A DNA stretch of 49,704 nucleotides, taken from contig CAYXGV010000003.1 of NCBI GenBank assembly GCA_964464685.1, positions 1 to 49,704 of the forward strand. The letters are read 5' to 3'. This DNA is from JABIBU01 sp964464685 (GTDB lineage: Bacteria; Patescibacteriota; Patescibacteriia; Magasanikbacterales; UBA922). A program made the translations under genes and the position numbers. Below the pieces are notes generated by a model. That model ran no database searches and was not told the DNA's origin. It saw only the letters and a list, made by a program, of their open reading frames with translations. Positions within the stretch are counted from its first letter, which is position 1. The number at the start of each line of letters is the position of its first letter. Of the stretch, positions 24,439 through 32,160 are shown piece after piece.

Positions 24439-25053
24439 ATGGGAACTTTCAACAAAATGGATAATAAAACCAAAAAAGGTCAGTACATTGAGATATTGTT
24501 GAGATCATCAAAAACTATCTTTTCCACCAAAGATATTGTTTTGTTGTGGGGTGAAAAAGCAAATGTTAATTTTAGAGTAAGATTAAGTAGTTATGTAAAA
24601 AATAAAAAATTAATCAGAGTTTATCATGGTATTTATGCCAAAGATAAAAATTATGATCGTTTTGAATTGGCTACTAGAATTTACACACCAGCCTATATTA
24701 GTTTTGAAACAGTATTAACTCGTGCCGGAATAAATTTTCAATATTATAAAAATATTTTTGTTGCTTCTTATGTTACCAGAGAGATTGAAGCCGATGGGCA
24801 AAAAATATCTTTTGTAAGAATGAAAGATTATGTTTTAAGTAATACAATTGGAATTAAACACGTAAATGGCGTGGCTATTGCCACAAAAGAGCGTGCGTTT
24901 TTAGACAGAATATATATAAGCAAAGATTACCATTTTGACCATTTAGATGTTTTGGATTGGGATAAAGTTTTTGAAATTTTACCAATATATCAAAATCAGA
25001 GAATGAATAAAAAAGTTGCAGAATACTTCAAGCACTATAAAGAAATATTATGA
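24439..25053 (+). CDS. AbiEi-type antitoxin/transcription regulator
   Basis: 204 residues. The N-terminal winged helix-turn-helix (about residues 15-75: STKDIVLLWGEKANVNFRVR, KNKKLIRVYHGIYAKD) and the following AbiEi domain (ATRIYTPAYISFETVLTRAG, ATKERAFLDRIY) are those of AbiEi antitoxins of type IV toxin-antitoxin systems, which bind their own promoter and counteract an AbiEii nucleotidyltransferase. The gene overlaps the toxin by four bases (ATGA at 25050), has the only strong Shine-Dalgarno in the window and its own promoter. The pair is bracketed by two AAAGTC inverted word repeats. Confidence 0.85.
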   Translation: MGTFNKMDNKTKKGQYIEILLRSSKTIFSTKDIVLLWGEKANVNFRVRLSSYVKNKKLIRVYHGIYAKDKNYDRFELATRIYTPAYISFETVLTRAGINFQYYKNIFVASYVTREIEADGQKISFVRMKDYVLSNTIGIKHVNGVAIATKERAFLDRIYISKDYHFDHLDVLDWDKVFEILPIYQNQRMNKKVAEYFKHYKEIL

Positions 25054-25748
25054 CATTAGATTATTCAAAGCATAAAAAAATTTTATTGCAAATTTTAAAA
25101 GATATTTTTTCTGACACCTCACTTTCTCCATACTTAGGTTTCAAAGGTGGTACAGCAGCTTTGATGTTTTATGGACTGACTCGTAATTCAGTAGATCTTG
25201 ATTTTGATCTTTTGGATGAAAGTAGAGAGCAGGAAGTATTTGAAAAAATTCAAAAAATAGCCATGAGTTATGGCAAAATTGTTGATTCAAGAATTAAGAG
25301 ATTTAATCTTGTTACAATTATTTCGTATGATTCAAAATCTCAAAATATTAAAATTGAAGTGAATCGTAGAAATTTTGGTTCCAAATATAAACTAAAAACA
25401 TTACTGGGTATTTCAATGTTGGTGATGGTTAAAGAAGATATGTTTGCTAATAAGTTAATGGCAATGTATGAGCGAATTGGTAAAACGAGTCGTGATATTT
25501 ATGATGTGCATTTTTTTATTAAAAATAATTGGCCTATAAATAAAAAATTAGTTGAAGATAGAGCCAATATGCCTTTTGTGGATGTTTTAGCCAAGTGTGT
25601 TGAATTATTGGAAAAAATGGATAATCGTCATATTCTTGATGGCTTGGGCGAAGTACTTACCGATTCTCAAAAAGATCATTTCCGAGAAAAATTATTAGAT
25701 GACACAATATTTTTATTAAAAACCTTATCGCTAAATACTCTTTTTTGA
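25050..25748 (+). CDS. AbiEii-type nucleotidyltransferase toxin
   Basis: 232 residues. GGTAALMFYGLTRNSVDLDF (from about residue 32) holds the GG(S/T) and DxD catalytic motifs; KIEVNRRNFGSKYKLKTLLG supplies the third strand and KEDMFANKLMAMYERIGKTS with SRDIYDVHFF the conserved Lys and Arg/Asp helix of the DUF1814/AbiEii family. Characterised members bind GTP or modify tRNA 3' ends and arrest growth or abort phage infection. It is translationally coupled to the AbiEi gene. It is only distantly similar to the AbiEii-like gene at 2025, so the two modules are separate acquisitions. Confidence 0.87.
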   Translation: MTLDYSKHKKILLQILKDIFSDTSLSPYLGFKGGTAALMFYGLTRNSVDLDFDLLDESREQEVFEKIQKIAMSYGKIVDSRIKRFNLVTIISYDSKSQNIKIEVNRRNFGSKYKLKTLLGISMLVMVKEDMFANKLMAMYERIGKTSRDIYDVHFFIKNNWPINKKLVEDRANMPFVDVLAKCVELLEKMDNRHILDGLGEVLTDSQKDHFREKLLDDTIFLLKTLSLNTLF

Positions 25749-25750
25749 AG

Positions 25751-25878
25751 AGAAAAAGTGATAAAGAATTTTCAAGATTTTTATTTATTGCAAAGGGGTC
25801 TTGTGGAGAAGTTCGTTCTATGATTTGTCTGTTGAAAATTCTAAATTAATTTTTGGGTTAATTAAAACATTAAAATAG
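25751..25878 (+). pseudogene. Decayed four-helix-bundle (S23/IVS-type) ORF
   Basis: One frame (from 25751) reads KSDKEFSRFLFIAKGSCGEV then RSMICLLK before a stop at 25846, matching the conserved N-terminal/central motif of the 23S rRNA intervening-sequence four-helix-bundle family. A second frame (25837-25878) reads NSKLIFGLIKTLK and a stop, the usual C terminus of that family. The start and the middle are missing and the frame shifts, so this is a remnant. It lies 3 bases after the AbiEii stop and 6 bases before a family C inverted repeat. Members of this family are known from rRNA intervening sequences with inverted-repeat ends. Confidence 0.75.
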
Positions 25879-25883
25879 TCAAC

Positions 25884-26041
25884 AAAGTCTAAAGTCCATA
25901 AAGTCCATAAAGTCTGTAAAGTCACGACTTTCGACTTTTGACTTTACGGACTTTCGACTTTACGGACTTTCGACTTTACGGACTTTCGACTTTACGGACT
26001 TTCGACTTTACGGACTTTATGGACTTTAAAAACTTTAGACT
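25884..26041. repeat. Family C inverted word repeat, copy C2, with 16-bp tandem
   Basis: Left arm AGTCTAAAGTCCATAAAGTC (25886 on) and right arm 26012-26041 are complementary. Between them the right half is expanded by four perfect tandem copies of CGGACTTTCGACTTTA (25947-26010). The right arm ends 9 bases before the ATG at 26051. Confidence 0.8.
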
Positions 26042-26050
26042 AATAAATTT

Positions 26051-28096
26051 ATGCAAAAAAAACTAGAATATTTGATCAAAATTCTGATTGGGATTACTTT
26101 CTTTGTTCCCCTAATAGTCGTGCCTTCAAGTTATATTTTCCCATTTATTGTACCTAAAATTATTTGGTTTAGAAGCCTTACATTATTGGCTTTAGGGCTT
26201 TATATTTTGCTATTATCATCTGATTGGACAAAATATAGACCGCGTTTAACATCAATAAATATTATCGTAACTTTGTTTTTTGCCAGTTTTACCATTTCCA
26301 CTTTTGTTGGTGTGGATTGGTATAAGAGTTTTTGGGATAATCACGAAAGAATGCTTGGTTTATTTACTATTTTTCACTATACAATTTATTATTTTATAAT
26401 TACTTCTGTAGTTAAAGAATGGAAAGATTGGAAATGTTTACTTAGAACTTTTTTATTTGCCGGTGGACTGGTTATGTTTATTGGGTTTTTACAAAGATAC
26501 CTCAATCCAGAAATGTTATTGAATAAAGGGGCTACGCGTGTGTCAGCTACATTAGGGAATTCAATCTATTTTAGTGGTTATGGTTTGTTTTTGATGTTTA
26601 TTGGTTATTTACTTGCTGTAAAAGAGGTTGTTAAAAAAACAAACCCATGGTTTTGGTATGCTGTTGCAGGAGGATTATTCGGTTTTTGGGGTATTTTTGG
26701 TGGTGGCACTAGGGGTACTTTGTTGGGTTTGATTGCTGGGATTGGTATTTTGATGATCTCGTATCTTTTTAGTTTGAAAGAACATAAAAAAATTAGACAA
26801 GGTCTTGGTGGTTTAATAATTTTGGGTATTATTTTAATAGGACTATTATTTAATTTTAGACAAACTAATTTTGTAAAAACCATTCCTGCTATTGGTCGTT
26901 TGGTAAATACTGAAATTTCTAGTACTAATACCCGTGTTATGGCTTGGGGTGTTGCCATAGATGCTTGGCAGGAGAAACCAATTTTTGGTTGGGGGCCAAA
27001 TAATTATTATTATGCTTTTAACAAATATTACAGAGCCGAGTTTTTAGAGCATGGTTGGGGCGAGACATGGTTTGACAATGCTCATAGTGTTATATTCAAC
27101 ACTTTGGCAGTTCAAGGCACAACTGGTATTTTGGTTTATTTTGGTATTTATCTTGTTGCAATCTGGGTGTTGTGGAGGAATTATAAAAAAGGTAATTTAG
27201 ATGCACATATTATGTCTGTTATTTCGGCTTTTTTGATTGCACATTTAGTTAGTCTGGTAACAGTATTTGAAAATCCAACTTCTTATTTATATTTTTATTT
27301 CTTTTTAGCCTTTGTAAATTCACAAGTTATAAATCATACCCAAGGGGCATCGGTATCCTCTGATAAATTAGAAATCAAAGATCGCAACAGTAAAAATATT
27401 TCTACTGGTTTGGCAGTAGTGGTTGGTTTAGTGATTTTATTAATGATTTATTCTACAAATATCAATCCTGCCCGTGCGAATAAGAATGCTTTAAGTGCTA
27501 TAAGGAATTTATATCAAGACATAGATCAAGCTAGAGAGCTGTATGCTTTAGCTTCTACCACACCCTCGCCACACATTGATGATATTAGAATGGATTTTGC
27601 CCGTACGGCCGATTCGGCTATTAAGGAATTGATTAGTGTAAAGCAGGTGCAAAAAGCCAATGAATTATTTGATTTGGCTTATAGTGAAATAAAAAAGAAT
27701 AGAATTTTGCATCCTTTGGATATTAGAGTACAGTTATTGCAGGTGCAACTGGTTTTTACTGGAATGCAATTAAAGAATGATCCAAAGTATCTTACAGAAG
27801 CTAAAGAAGCAGCGGAAGATGCTTTGTTAAAATCTCCTCGTCGCCAGCAAATACAATATTTATTAGCACCTTTGAGAATTAATTTTGGACAAACAGATGA
27901 TGCTATTAAATTGCTTCGTGATAGTGTGGATGATGATCCTAAAATTGAAGAAGGTTGGTTACGACTGTTGATGCTTTATCAGCAATTGGAATATATTGAT
28001 GAAGCTAAACAAATTATTACAGAAGCTGAAGAGAATGGTATTGTTTGGGGCGAGCAGGGGAAGCAGATTGTAAATTCTATTTTACAAAATAATTAA
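26051..28096 (+). CDS. O-antigen ligase family protein with C-terminal TPR domain
   Basis: 681 residues. Residues 1-470 contain about 12 transmembrane segments with the Wzy_C/WaaL loop: GWGPNNYYYAF near residue 313 and DNAHSVIFNTLAVQGTTGIL from about 341, including the conserved His. Residues 480-681 form a soluble tetratricopeptide-like helical domain (RELYALASTT, ANELFDLAYSEI, TEAKEAAEDALLKSPR, EEGWLRLLMLYQQLEYIDEA) facing outside, as in a subgroup of ligases linked to protein or cell-wall glycosylation. It likely transfers lipid-linked glycan to a surface acceptor such as the S-layer; the acceptor is inferred. It differs clearly from the shorter ligase at 2657. It follows the family C array and precedes family A copy A2. 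Confidence 0.82.
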   Translation: MQKKLEYLIKILIGITFFVPLIVVPSSYIFPFIVPKIIWFRSLTLLALGLYILLLSSDWTKYRPRLTSINIIVTLFFASFTISTFVGVDWYKSFWDNHERMLGLFTIFHYTIYYFIITSVVKEWKDWKCLLRTFLFAGGLVMFIGFLQRYLNPEMLLNKGATRVSATLGNSIYFSGYGLFLMFIGYLLAVKEVVKKTNPWFWYAVAGGLFGFWGIFGGGTRGTLLGLIAGIGILMISYLFSLKEHKKIRQGLGGLIILGIILIGLLFNFRQTNFVKTIPAIGRLVNTEISSTNTRVMAWGVAIDAWQEKPIFGWGPNNYYYAFNKYYRAEFLEHGWGETWFDNAHSVIFNTLAVQGTTGILVYFGIYLVAIWVLWRNYKKGNLDAHIMSVISAFLIAHLVSLVTVFENPTSYLYFYFFLAFVNSQVINHTQGASVSSDKLEIKDRNSKNISTGLAVVVGLVILLMIYSTNINPARANKNALSAIRNLYQDIDQARELYALASTTPSPHIDDIRMDFARTADSAIKELISVKQVQKANELFDLAYSEIKKNRILHPLDIRVQLLQVQLVFTGMQLKNDPKYLTEAKEAAEDALLKSPRRQQIQYLLAPLRINFGQTDDAIKLLRDSVDDDPKIEEGWLRLLMLYQQLEYIDEAKQIITEAEENGIVWGEQGKQIVNSILQNN

Positions 28097-28100
28097 TAAA

Positions 28101-28327
28101 AGATACTAATAAACTAATTTTACTAATGATACTAATGGTATACTAATACTTTTTAAAGAAATTAAATATGTATAAAGGTGGGGAATTAATATATCCGGAA
28201 TTATCTTAAACCAGTCCGCATAGTAAAAATTGATACTAAGAATAGGGTAAATTTTCAAAGTTAAAATTAGTATAGCATTAGTATAATTCGTATTATTAGT
28301 ATATTTGTATTTTTAATATTAGTATTT
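28101..28327. repeat. Family A inverted-repeat element, copy A2
   Basis: Left arm 28101-28150 (AGATACTAATAAACTAATTT on) starts 4 bases after a stop codon. Right arm 28266-28327 (ATTAGTAT words) runs up to the ATG of gmd. The 115-base loop contains a decayed GxxExxY start (28168-28209). Confidence 0.8.
28168..28209 (+). pseudogene. Remnant of a GxxExxY ORF inside the A2 loop
   Basis: ATG TAT AAA ... reads MYKGGELIYPELS and stops. L-(I/L)-YPELS is the standard N terminus of GxxExxY proteins and matches the intact gene at 29437 (GG....LLYPELS). Only 13 codons survive. Confidence 0.5.
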
Positions 28328-29380
28328 ATGAAAAAAGCACTTATAACAGGTATAACAGGCCAGGACGGCTCTTATTTAGCCGAATTTTTATTGGATAAGG
28401 GCTATGAGGTTCATGGTATTATTCGTCGTTCTAGTAGTTTTAATACTGAAAGAATTGATCATATTTACAGAGATCCACATGAAAAAAATGTAAAGATGTT
28501 TTTACATTATGGAGATTTAACTGACTCTAGTAATATTAGTCGTGTTTTGGACAAAATACAGCCAGATGAAATTTATAATCTTGGTGCTCAGAGTCATGTA
28601 AAGGTAAGTTTTGAAATACCAGAATATACTTGCAATGCAGATGGTCTTGGTACTCTTCGTCTAATTGACGCCATACGAGATAAAGAAATGAAGGTAAAAT
28701 TTTATCAGGCCGGTTCTTCAGAAATGTTTGGAAAAGTTTTGGAAACTCCACAAAAAGAAACTACACAATTTCATCCGCGTAGTCCCTATGCTTGTGCCAA
28801 AGTTTTTTCCCATAATATTTGTGTGAATTATCGCGAAGCTTATGATATGTTTATTTGTAATGGCATTTTATTTAATCATGAGTCTCCTCGTCGTGGTGGT
28901 ACTTTTGTCACCAAAAAAATCACCAATGCTTTTGCAAAAATAAAACTTGGCAAACAAGACGGATTGTTTTTAGGAAATTTGGATGCCAAACGAGATTGGG
29001 GTTATGCTAAGGATTATGTGGAAGCAATGTGGCTTATGCTCCAGCAAGATAAGCCAGATGATTATGTTATTGCGACAGGAGAAACACACACTGTACGCGA
29101 GTTTGTGGAGGAAGCAGGTAAATATTTCGATTTTGAAATAGAATGGAAAGGTAATGGGTTGAAAGAAAAGGGAACTGACAAAAATACAGGAAAAACTTTG
29201 ATAGAAATAGATGAAAAGTATTTTAGACCAGCAGAAGTTGATATGCTTTTGGGCGATGCTAATAAAGCGAAAGAAAAACTAGGTTGGGAACCAAAAGTAA
29301 GATTTGAAGAATTAGTGAAATTGATGGTGGAGGCTGAGTTTGAAGAGATGGGGTTGGTTGCAAGAGATTATATTGTTTAA
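28328..29380 (+). CDS. gmd: GDP-mannose 4,6-dehydratase
   Basis: 350 residues, full length for the family. The NAD(P)-binding GITGQDGSYLAEFLL start, IIRRSSSFNTERIDHIY, NLGAQSHVKVSFE, GSSEMFGK (about 129) and the catalytic YACAK Tyr-Lys pair (about 153), then NHESPRRGGTFVTKK and KRDWGYAKDYVEAMW, are all diagnostic of GDP-D-mannose 4,6-dehydratase. It makes GDP-4-keto-6-deoxymannose, the precursor of GDP-fucose, rhamnose or perosamine, in the cytoplasm. The GDP-fucose synthase gene follows, interrupted only by an inverted-repeat element with a GxxExxY gene, so the pathway product here is GDP-L-fucose. No Shine-Dalgarno; the start directly abuts the A2 right arm. Confidence 0.95.
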   Translation: MKKALITGITGQDGSYLAEFLLDKGYEVHGIIRRSSSFNTERIDHIYRDPHEKNVKMFLHYGDLTDSSNISRVLDKIQPDEIYNLGAQSHVKVSFEIPEYTCNADGLGTLRLIDAIRDKEMKVKFYQAGSSEMFGKVLETPQKETTQFHPRSPYACAKVFSHNICVNYREAYDMFICNGILFNHESPRRGGTFVTKKITNAFAKIKLGKQDGLFLGNLDAKRDWGYAKDYVEAMWLMLQQDKPDDYVIATGETHTVREFVEEAGKYFDFEIEWKGNGLKEKGTDKNTGKTLIEIDEKYFRPAEVDMLLGDANKAKEKLGWEPKVRFEELVKLMVEAEFEEMGLVARDYIV

Positions 29381-29383
29381 TAA

Positions 29384-29925
29384 GGATACGAAATACGAAA
29401 TATACGGAATTACGAAAATAAATAAAGTAATTTGTTATGATACAGGGAGGAAAACAATATGTATTAAAGAGAAATGATCTGCTTTATCCAGAGTTGAGTT
29501 TTAGAATTAATGGAGTCTTGTTTGATGTTTTTAAGCAACTAGGTGGTGGTCATAGGGAAAAATATTACCAAGAAGCTGTAAAATTAGGTTTGCAGAAAGC
29601 TGGGTTAAAATTTAAGGAGCAATTTTATGTACCACTAAAGTTTGATGGAAAAATTGTTGGTAAATATTATTTAGATTTTTTAATAGAGGATAAAATAGTT
29701 TTAGAATTAAAAAGAGGTAAAATTATTGCGATAAATAATGTAGATCAGGTAAAACAATATTTATCAGCATTAAATCTGAAATTAGCTATTATTGCATCTT
29801 TTACTTATAATGGTGTAAAAATTAACAGAATTTTAAATGAGTATTAATGGGATACGAAATACGAAATTTACAAAAATACGAAGATAATTTTGTTCGTAAT
29901 TTCGTATTGTTCGTATTTCGTATCC
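29384..29925. mobile_element. Inverted-repeat element carrying a GxxExxY gene (family B)
   Basis: GGATACGAAATACGAA starts the left end (29384-29416). The right end 29893-29925 is its reverse complement, 30 of 33 positions matching. A second left-type arm (29850-29882) makes the right side a hairpin on its own. The element begins 3 bases after the gmd stop and ends 8 bases before the fcl ATG; its only gene is GxxExxY. No transposase is present. Flanking AATAA / AATAT could be a short target duplication, but this is weak. Confidence 0.65.
29437..29847 (+). CDS. GxxExxY protein
   Basis: 136 residues. LLYPELSFRINGVLFDVFKQ is followed by LGGGHREKYYQEA, containing the name-giving G-x-x-E-x-x-Y (GHREKYY), then YYLDFLIEDKIVLELKRGK, a PD-(D/E)xK-like core with D, E and K in order. 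The family is widespread in environmental bacteria and CPR, often in many scattered copies; its biochemical function is unknown and a nuclease-like fold is only suggested by the motif. Here it is the sole gene of a 542-bp inverted-repeat element lodged between gmd and fcl. A shorter start (about residue 14) is possible. Its stop codon touches the second inverted arm. Confidence 0.85.
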   Translation: MIQGGKQYVLKRNDLLYPELSFRINGVLFDVFKQLGGGHREKYYQEAVKLGLQKAGLKFKEQFYVPLKFDGKIVGKYYLDFLIEDKIVLELKRGKIIAINNVDQVKQYLSALNLKLAIIASFTYNGVKINRILNEY

Positions 29926-29933
29926 AATATCAT

Positions 29934-30896
29934 ATGAATAAAAACGCAAAAATCTATGTAGCTGGTCACAAAGGTTTAGTTGGTTCTGCTATTCTCCGTA
30001 AATTAGAATCCGAAGGTTATAATAATTTAATTTTACGTACCCATAGCGAATTAGATTTGTTAAATCAGCAGGCTGTGGCAGATTTTTTTGCTAAAGAAAA
30101 GCCAGAATATGTCTTTTTAGCGGCTGCTAAGGTTGGTGGAATTTTTGCAAATAATACTTATCCTGCTCAGTTTATTTACGAAAATTTGCAGATTCAAAAT
30201 AATATTATTCACCAATCTTATTTAAATAATGTAAAGAAGTTATTATTTTTGGGTTCTTCTTGTATTTATCCAAGAGAATGTCCTCAGCCTATGAAAGAAG
30301 AGTATCTTTTGTCCGGTGATTTGGAGCCAACCAACGAACCCTATGCTTTGGCCAAGATAGCTGGCATAAAGATGTGTCAAAGTTATAATCGGCAATACGG
30401 TACAAATTTTATTGCGGTTATGCCGACTAATCTTTACGGTCCAGGAGATAACTTTGATTTGCAGAATTCTCATGTTTTACCAGCTTTAATTCGCAAATTT
30501 CATGAAGCTAAAGAAAGTGGGGATAGTGAAGTAATTGCTTGGGGGACAGGTGTGCCAAGACGAGAATTTTTATATGTAGATGATATGGCAGATGGCTGTG
30601 TATTTTTAATGAATAATTTTAATCCTACTAAAGAACAAAATGAAAAGGGAGAGATTTTTGTAAATTTGGGAGTGGGGAAGGATTTAACAATTAAAGAATT
30701 AGGGTCAGTGATAAAAAAGATTATAGGTTTTAACGGTAAAATAATTTGGGATGTAAAAAAACCTGATGGTATGGAACAAAAGTTGTTGGATGTTTCAAAA
30801 ATACATACTTTGGGTTGGAAACATAAAATCGAACTGGATGTTGGTATTAAAATGGTTTATAAGTGGTATTTAAAAAATGTGGATAAAACGGTCTGA
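29934..30896 (+). CDS. fcl: GDP-L-fucose synthase
   Basis: 320 residues from the ATG at 29934; the reading frame is open further upstream only through repeat sequence. GHKGLVGSAILRKLE (cofactor loop), LAAAKVGGIFANNTYPAQF, GSSCIYPRECPQPMKEEYLL (Ser about 107) and YALAKIAGIKMCQSYNRQYG (Tyr/Lys about 136/140) are family signatures of the epimerase-reductase that turns GDP-4-keto-6-deoxymannose into GDP-L-fucose with NADPH. The C-terminal PDGMEQKLLDVSKIHTLGWK is also typical. Normally it follows gmd directly; here a family B element separates them. It ends 63 bases before a small regulator gene with its own promoter. Confidence 0.95.
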   Translation: MNKNAKIYVAGHKGLVGSAILRKLESEGYNNLILRTHSELDLLNQQAVADFFAKEKPEYVFLAAAKVGGIFANNTYPAQFIYENLQIQNNIIHQSYLNNVKKLLFLGSSCIYPRECPQPMKEEYLLSGDLEPTNEPYALAKIAGIKMCQSYNRQYGTNFIAVMPTNLYGPGDNFDLQNSHVLPALIRKFHEAKESGDSEVIAWGTGVPRREFLYVDDMADGCVFLMNNFNPTKEQNEKGEIFVNLGVGKDLTIKELGSVIKKIIGFNGKIIWDVKKPDGMEQKLLDVSKIHTLGWKHKIELDVGIKMVYKWYLKNVDKTV

Positions 30897-30902
30897 TACC
30901 AT

Positions 30903-30931
30903 TTGACACCTAATGATACTTTTGGTAAAAT
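30903..30931 (+). promoter_or_regulatory. Promoter of the small HTH gene
   Basis: TTGACA (30903-30908), 17-bp spacer and TAAAAT (30926-30931) with a TGG extension. A second TATAAT at 30945-30950 lies too close to the ATG for anything but a leaderless message. Confidence 0.65.
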
Positions 30932-30959
30932 AGAGTAGTTATTATATAATCATTAAATT

Positions 30960-31205
30960 ATGGCTGAAATAAGGCCAAATGAGGTCTATACCACGCAGGA
31001 AGCACAAGAATTGCTTAAGGTTAGTAATAGTACTATAAAACGTCTTCTCAAAAAAGGCCTAATTCGTGCAAATAAAGTCGGTAAGCAGTACCGTATTTTA
31101 GGACATGAGTTGTTGCGTTTATTGTCTCCAGAAGTTGATAAAAAAGCGACGGATTTATATCAAAAAGTGAAAATTAAAACAATAGAAAAAACTAAAGACT
31201 GGTAG
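30960..31205 (+). CDS. Excisionase/MerR-type helix-turn-helix regulator
   Basis: 81 residues. EVYTTQEAQELLKVSNSTIK and RLLKKGLIRANKVGKQYRIL form a complete winged helix-turn-helix of the excisionase (xis/BldC-like) family, with the basic recognition helix at about residues 22-32 and the wing at 38-48. The C-terminal 30 residues are helical and charged. With a consensus promoter and no recombinase neighbour it is likely a local transcription regulator of the glycan locus (inference). Related in fold, not length, to the gene at 12375-12716. A family A element follows after 6 bases. Confidence 0.8.
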   Translation: MAEIRPNEVYTTQEAQELLKVSNSTIKRLLKKGLIRANKVGKQYRILGHELLRLLSPEVDKKATDLYQKVKIKTIEKTKDW

Positions 31206-31211
31206 AATAAA

Positions 31212-31322
31212 AGATACTAATATACAAATTTTACTAATTATACTAATGGTATACTAATACCCTTCGGCAAATACACATTAGTATTTATTTGTATCATTAG
31301 TAAAATTTGTATATTAGTATCT
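31212..31322. repeat. Family A inverted-repeat element, copy A3
   Basis: Left arm 31212-31260 and right arm 31277-31322. The outer 27 bases of both arms are exactly complementary, including a shared variant (ATACAAATTTTAC instead of ATACTAATTTTAC). Loop CCTTCGGCAAATAC. It starts 6 bases after a stop and ends 19 bases before the wzm ATG. Confidence 0.88.
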
Positions 31323-31341
31323 TCTATCTGTATATTTCATT

Positions 31342-32160
31342 ATGGAATTAATTATAAAACCAAAAAATAAATGGTGGCAATTTGACTGGAAAGAAATCTG
31401 GTTGTTTCGTGATTTGTTTTATTTTCTTACTTGGCGCGATGTTAAGGTAAAATATAAACAAACTTTCATTGGCGCTTTATGGGCAATTTTTCAGCCATTT
31501 ATGACTATGGTTGTTTTTACGGTTATTTTTGGTAAATTTGCCAAAATGCCATCAGATGGCATACCTTATCCGATTTTTGTTTATACAGGTTTGATTTTTT
31601 GGACATTATTTTCCAGTAGTTTGTCACATGCTAGTAATACTTTTATGGAAAATCAACAGATTGTCACCAAAGTATATTTTCCACGTATTATCTTGCCAGT
31701 TTCTTCTGTTATTACCAATATAGTGGATTTTTTGATTGCCAGCATAATTTTAGTTGGAATGATGGTTTATTATCAGTATTTGCCGTCATTTTGGGGTTTG
31801 GTTATTTTTCCTTTATTAATAATCATGACAATTTTTTCTACTTTAGGCATTGGTTTGTTGTTTGGTTCTTTGAATGTAAAATATCGCGATGTGCGTTTTA
31901 TCTTACCGTTTTTTATTCAGCTGTTAATTTTTATTACCCCGGTTATCTATCCGGTTAGTATGGTTAGTGAAAAATTTAGATGGATTTTAGGTTTGAATCC
32001 AATGTCTGGCGTAATTGATACAGCACGTGTGAGCATTTTGGGAGTTGGCCAAATTGATTGGTTATTACTTGGAGTTTCGGCTATTAGTATGGTAGTTTAT
32101 TGTTTACTGGGTTATTTTTATTTTAAAAAAGTAGAACGTTATTTTGCAGATGTTATATGA
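31342..32160 (+). CDS. wzm: ABC-2 type polysaccharide export permease
   Basis: 272 residues with six transmembrane segments. The amphipathic N terminus WLFRDLFYFLTWRDVKVKYK, then QTFIGALWAIFQPFMTMVVF, the NPMSGVIDTARVSILG motif near the end and YFYFKKVERYFADVI are typical of Wzm/TagG/RfbA permeases, which move complete lipid-linked O-polysaccharide or teichoic acid across the membrane. Its ATPase partner is the wzt-type gene at 35454, separated by five genes. The stop overlaps the next gene (ATGA, 32157-32160). A family A hairpin forms the leader. Confidence 0.9.
   Translation: MELIIKPKNKWWQFDWKEIWLFRDLFYFLTWRDVKVKYKQTFIGALWAIFQPFMTMVVFTVIFGKFAKMPSDGIPYPIFVYTGLIFWTLFSSSLSHASNTFMENQQIVTKVYFPRIILPVSSVITNIVDFLIASIILVGMMVYYQYLPSFWGLVIFPLLIIMTIFSTLGIGLLFGSLNVKYRDVRFILPFFIQLLIFITPVIYPVSMVSEKFRWILGLNPMSGVIDTARVSILGVGQIDWLLLGVSAISMVVYCLLGYFYFKKVERYFADVI

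Noticed and set aside
25947..26010. Four 16-bp perfect tandem units, CRISPR-like at first sight
   Set aside because: No unique spacers; repeats are head-to-tail and part of an inverted word array; no cas genes.
29847..29933. Longer N terminus for the GDP-fucose synthase
   Set aside because: The extra 29 codons are translated inverted-repeat sequence and precede a standard family start (GHKGLVGSA).
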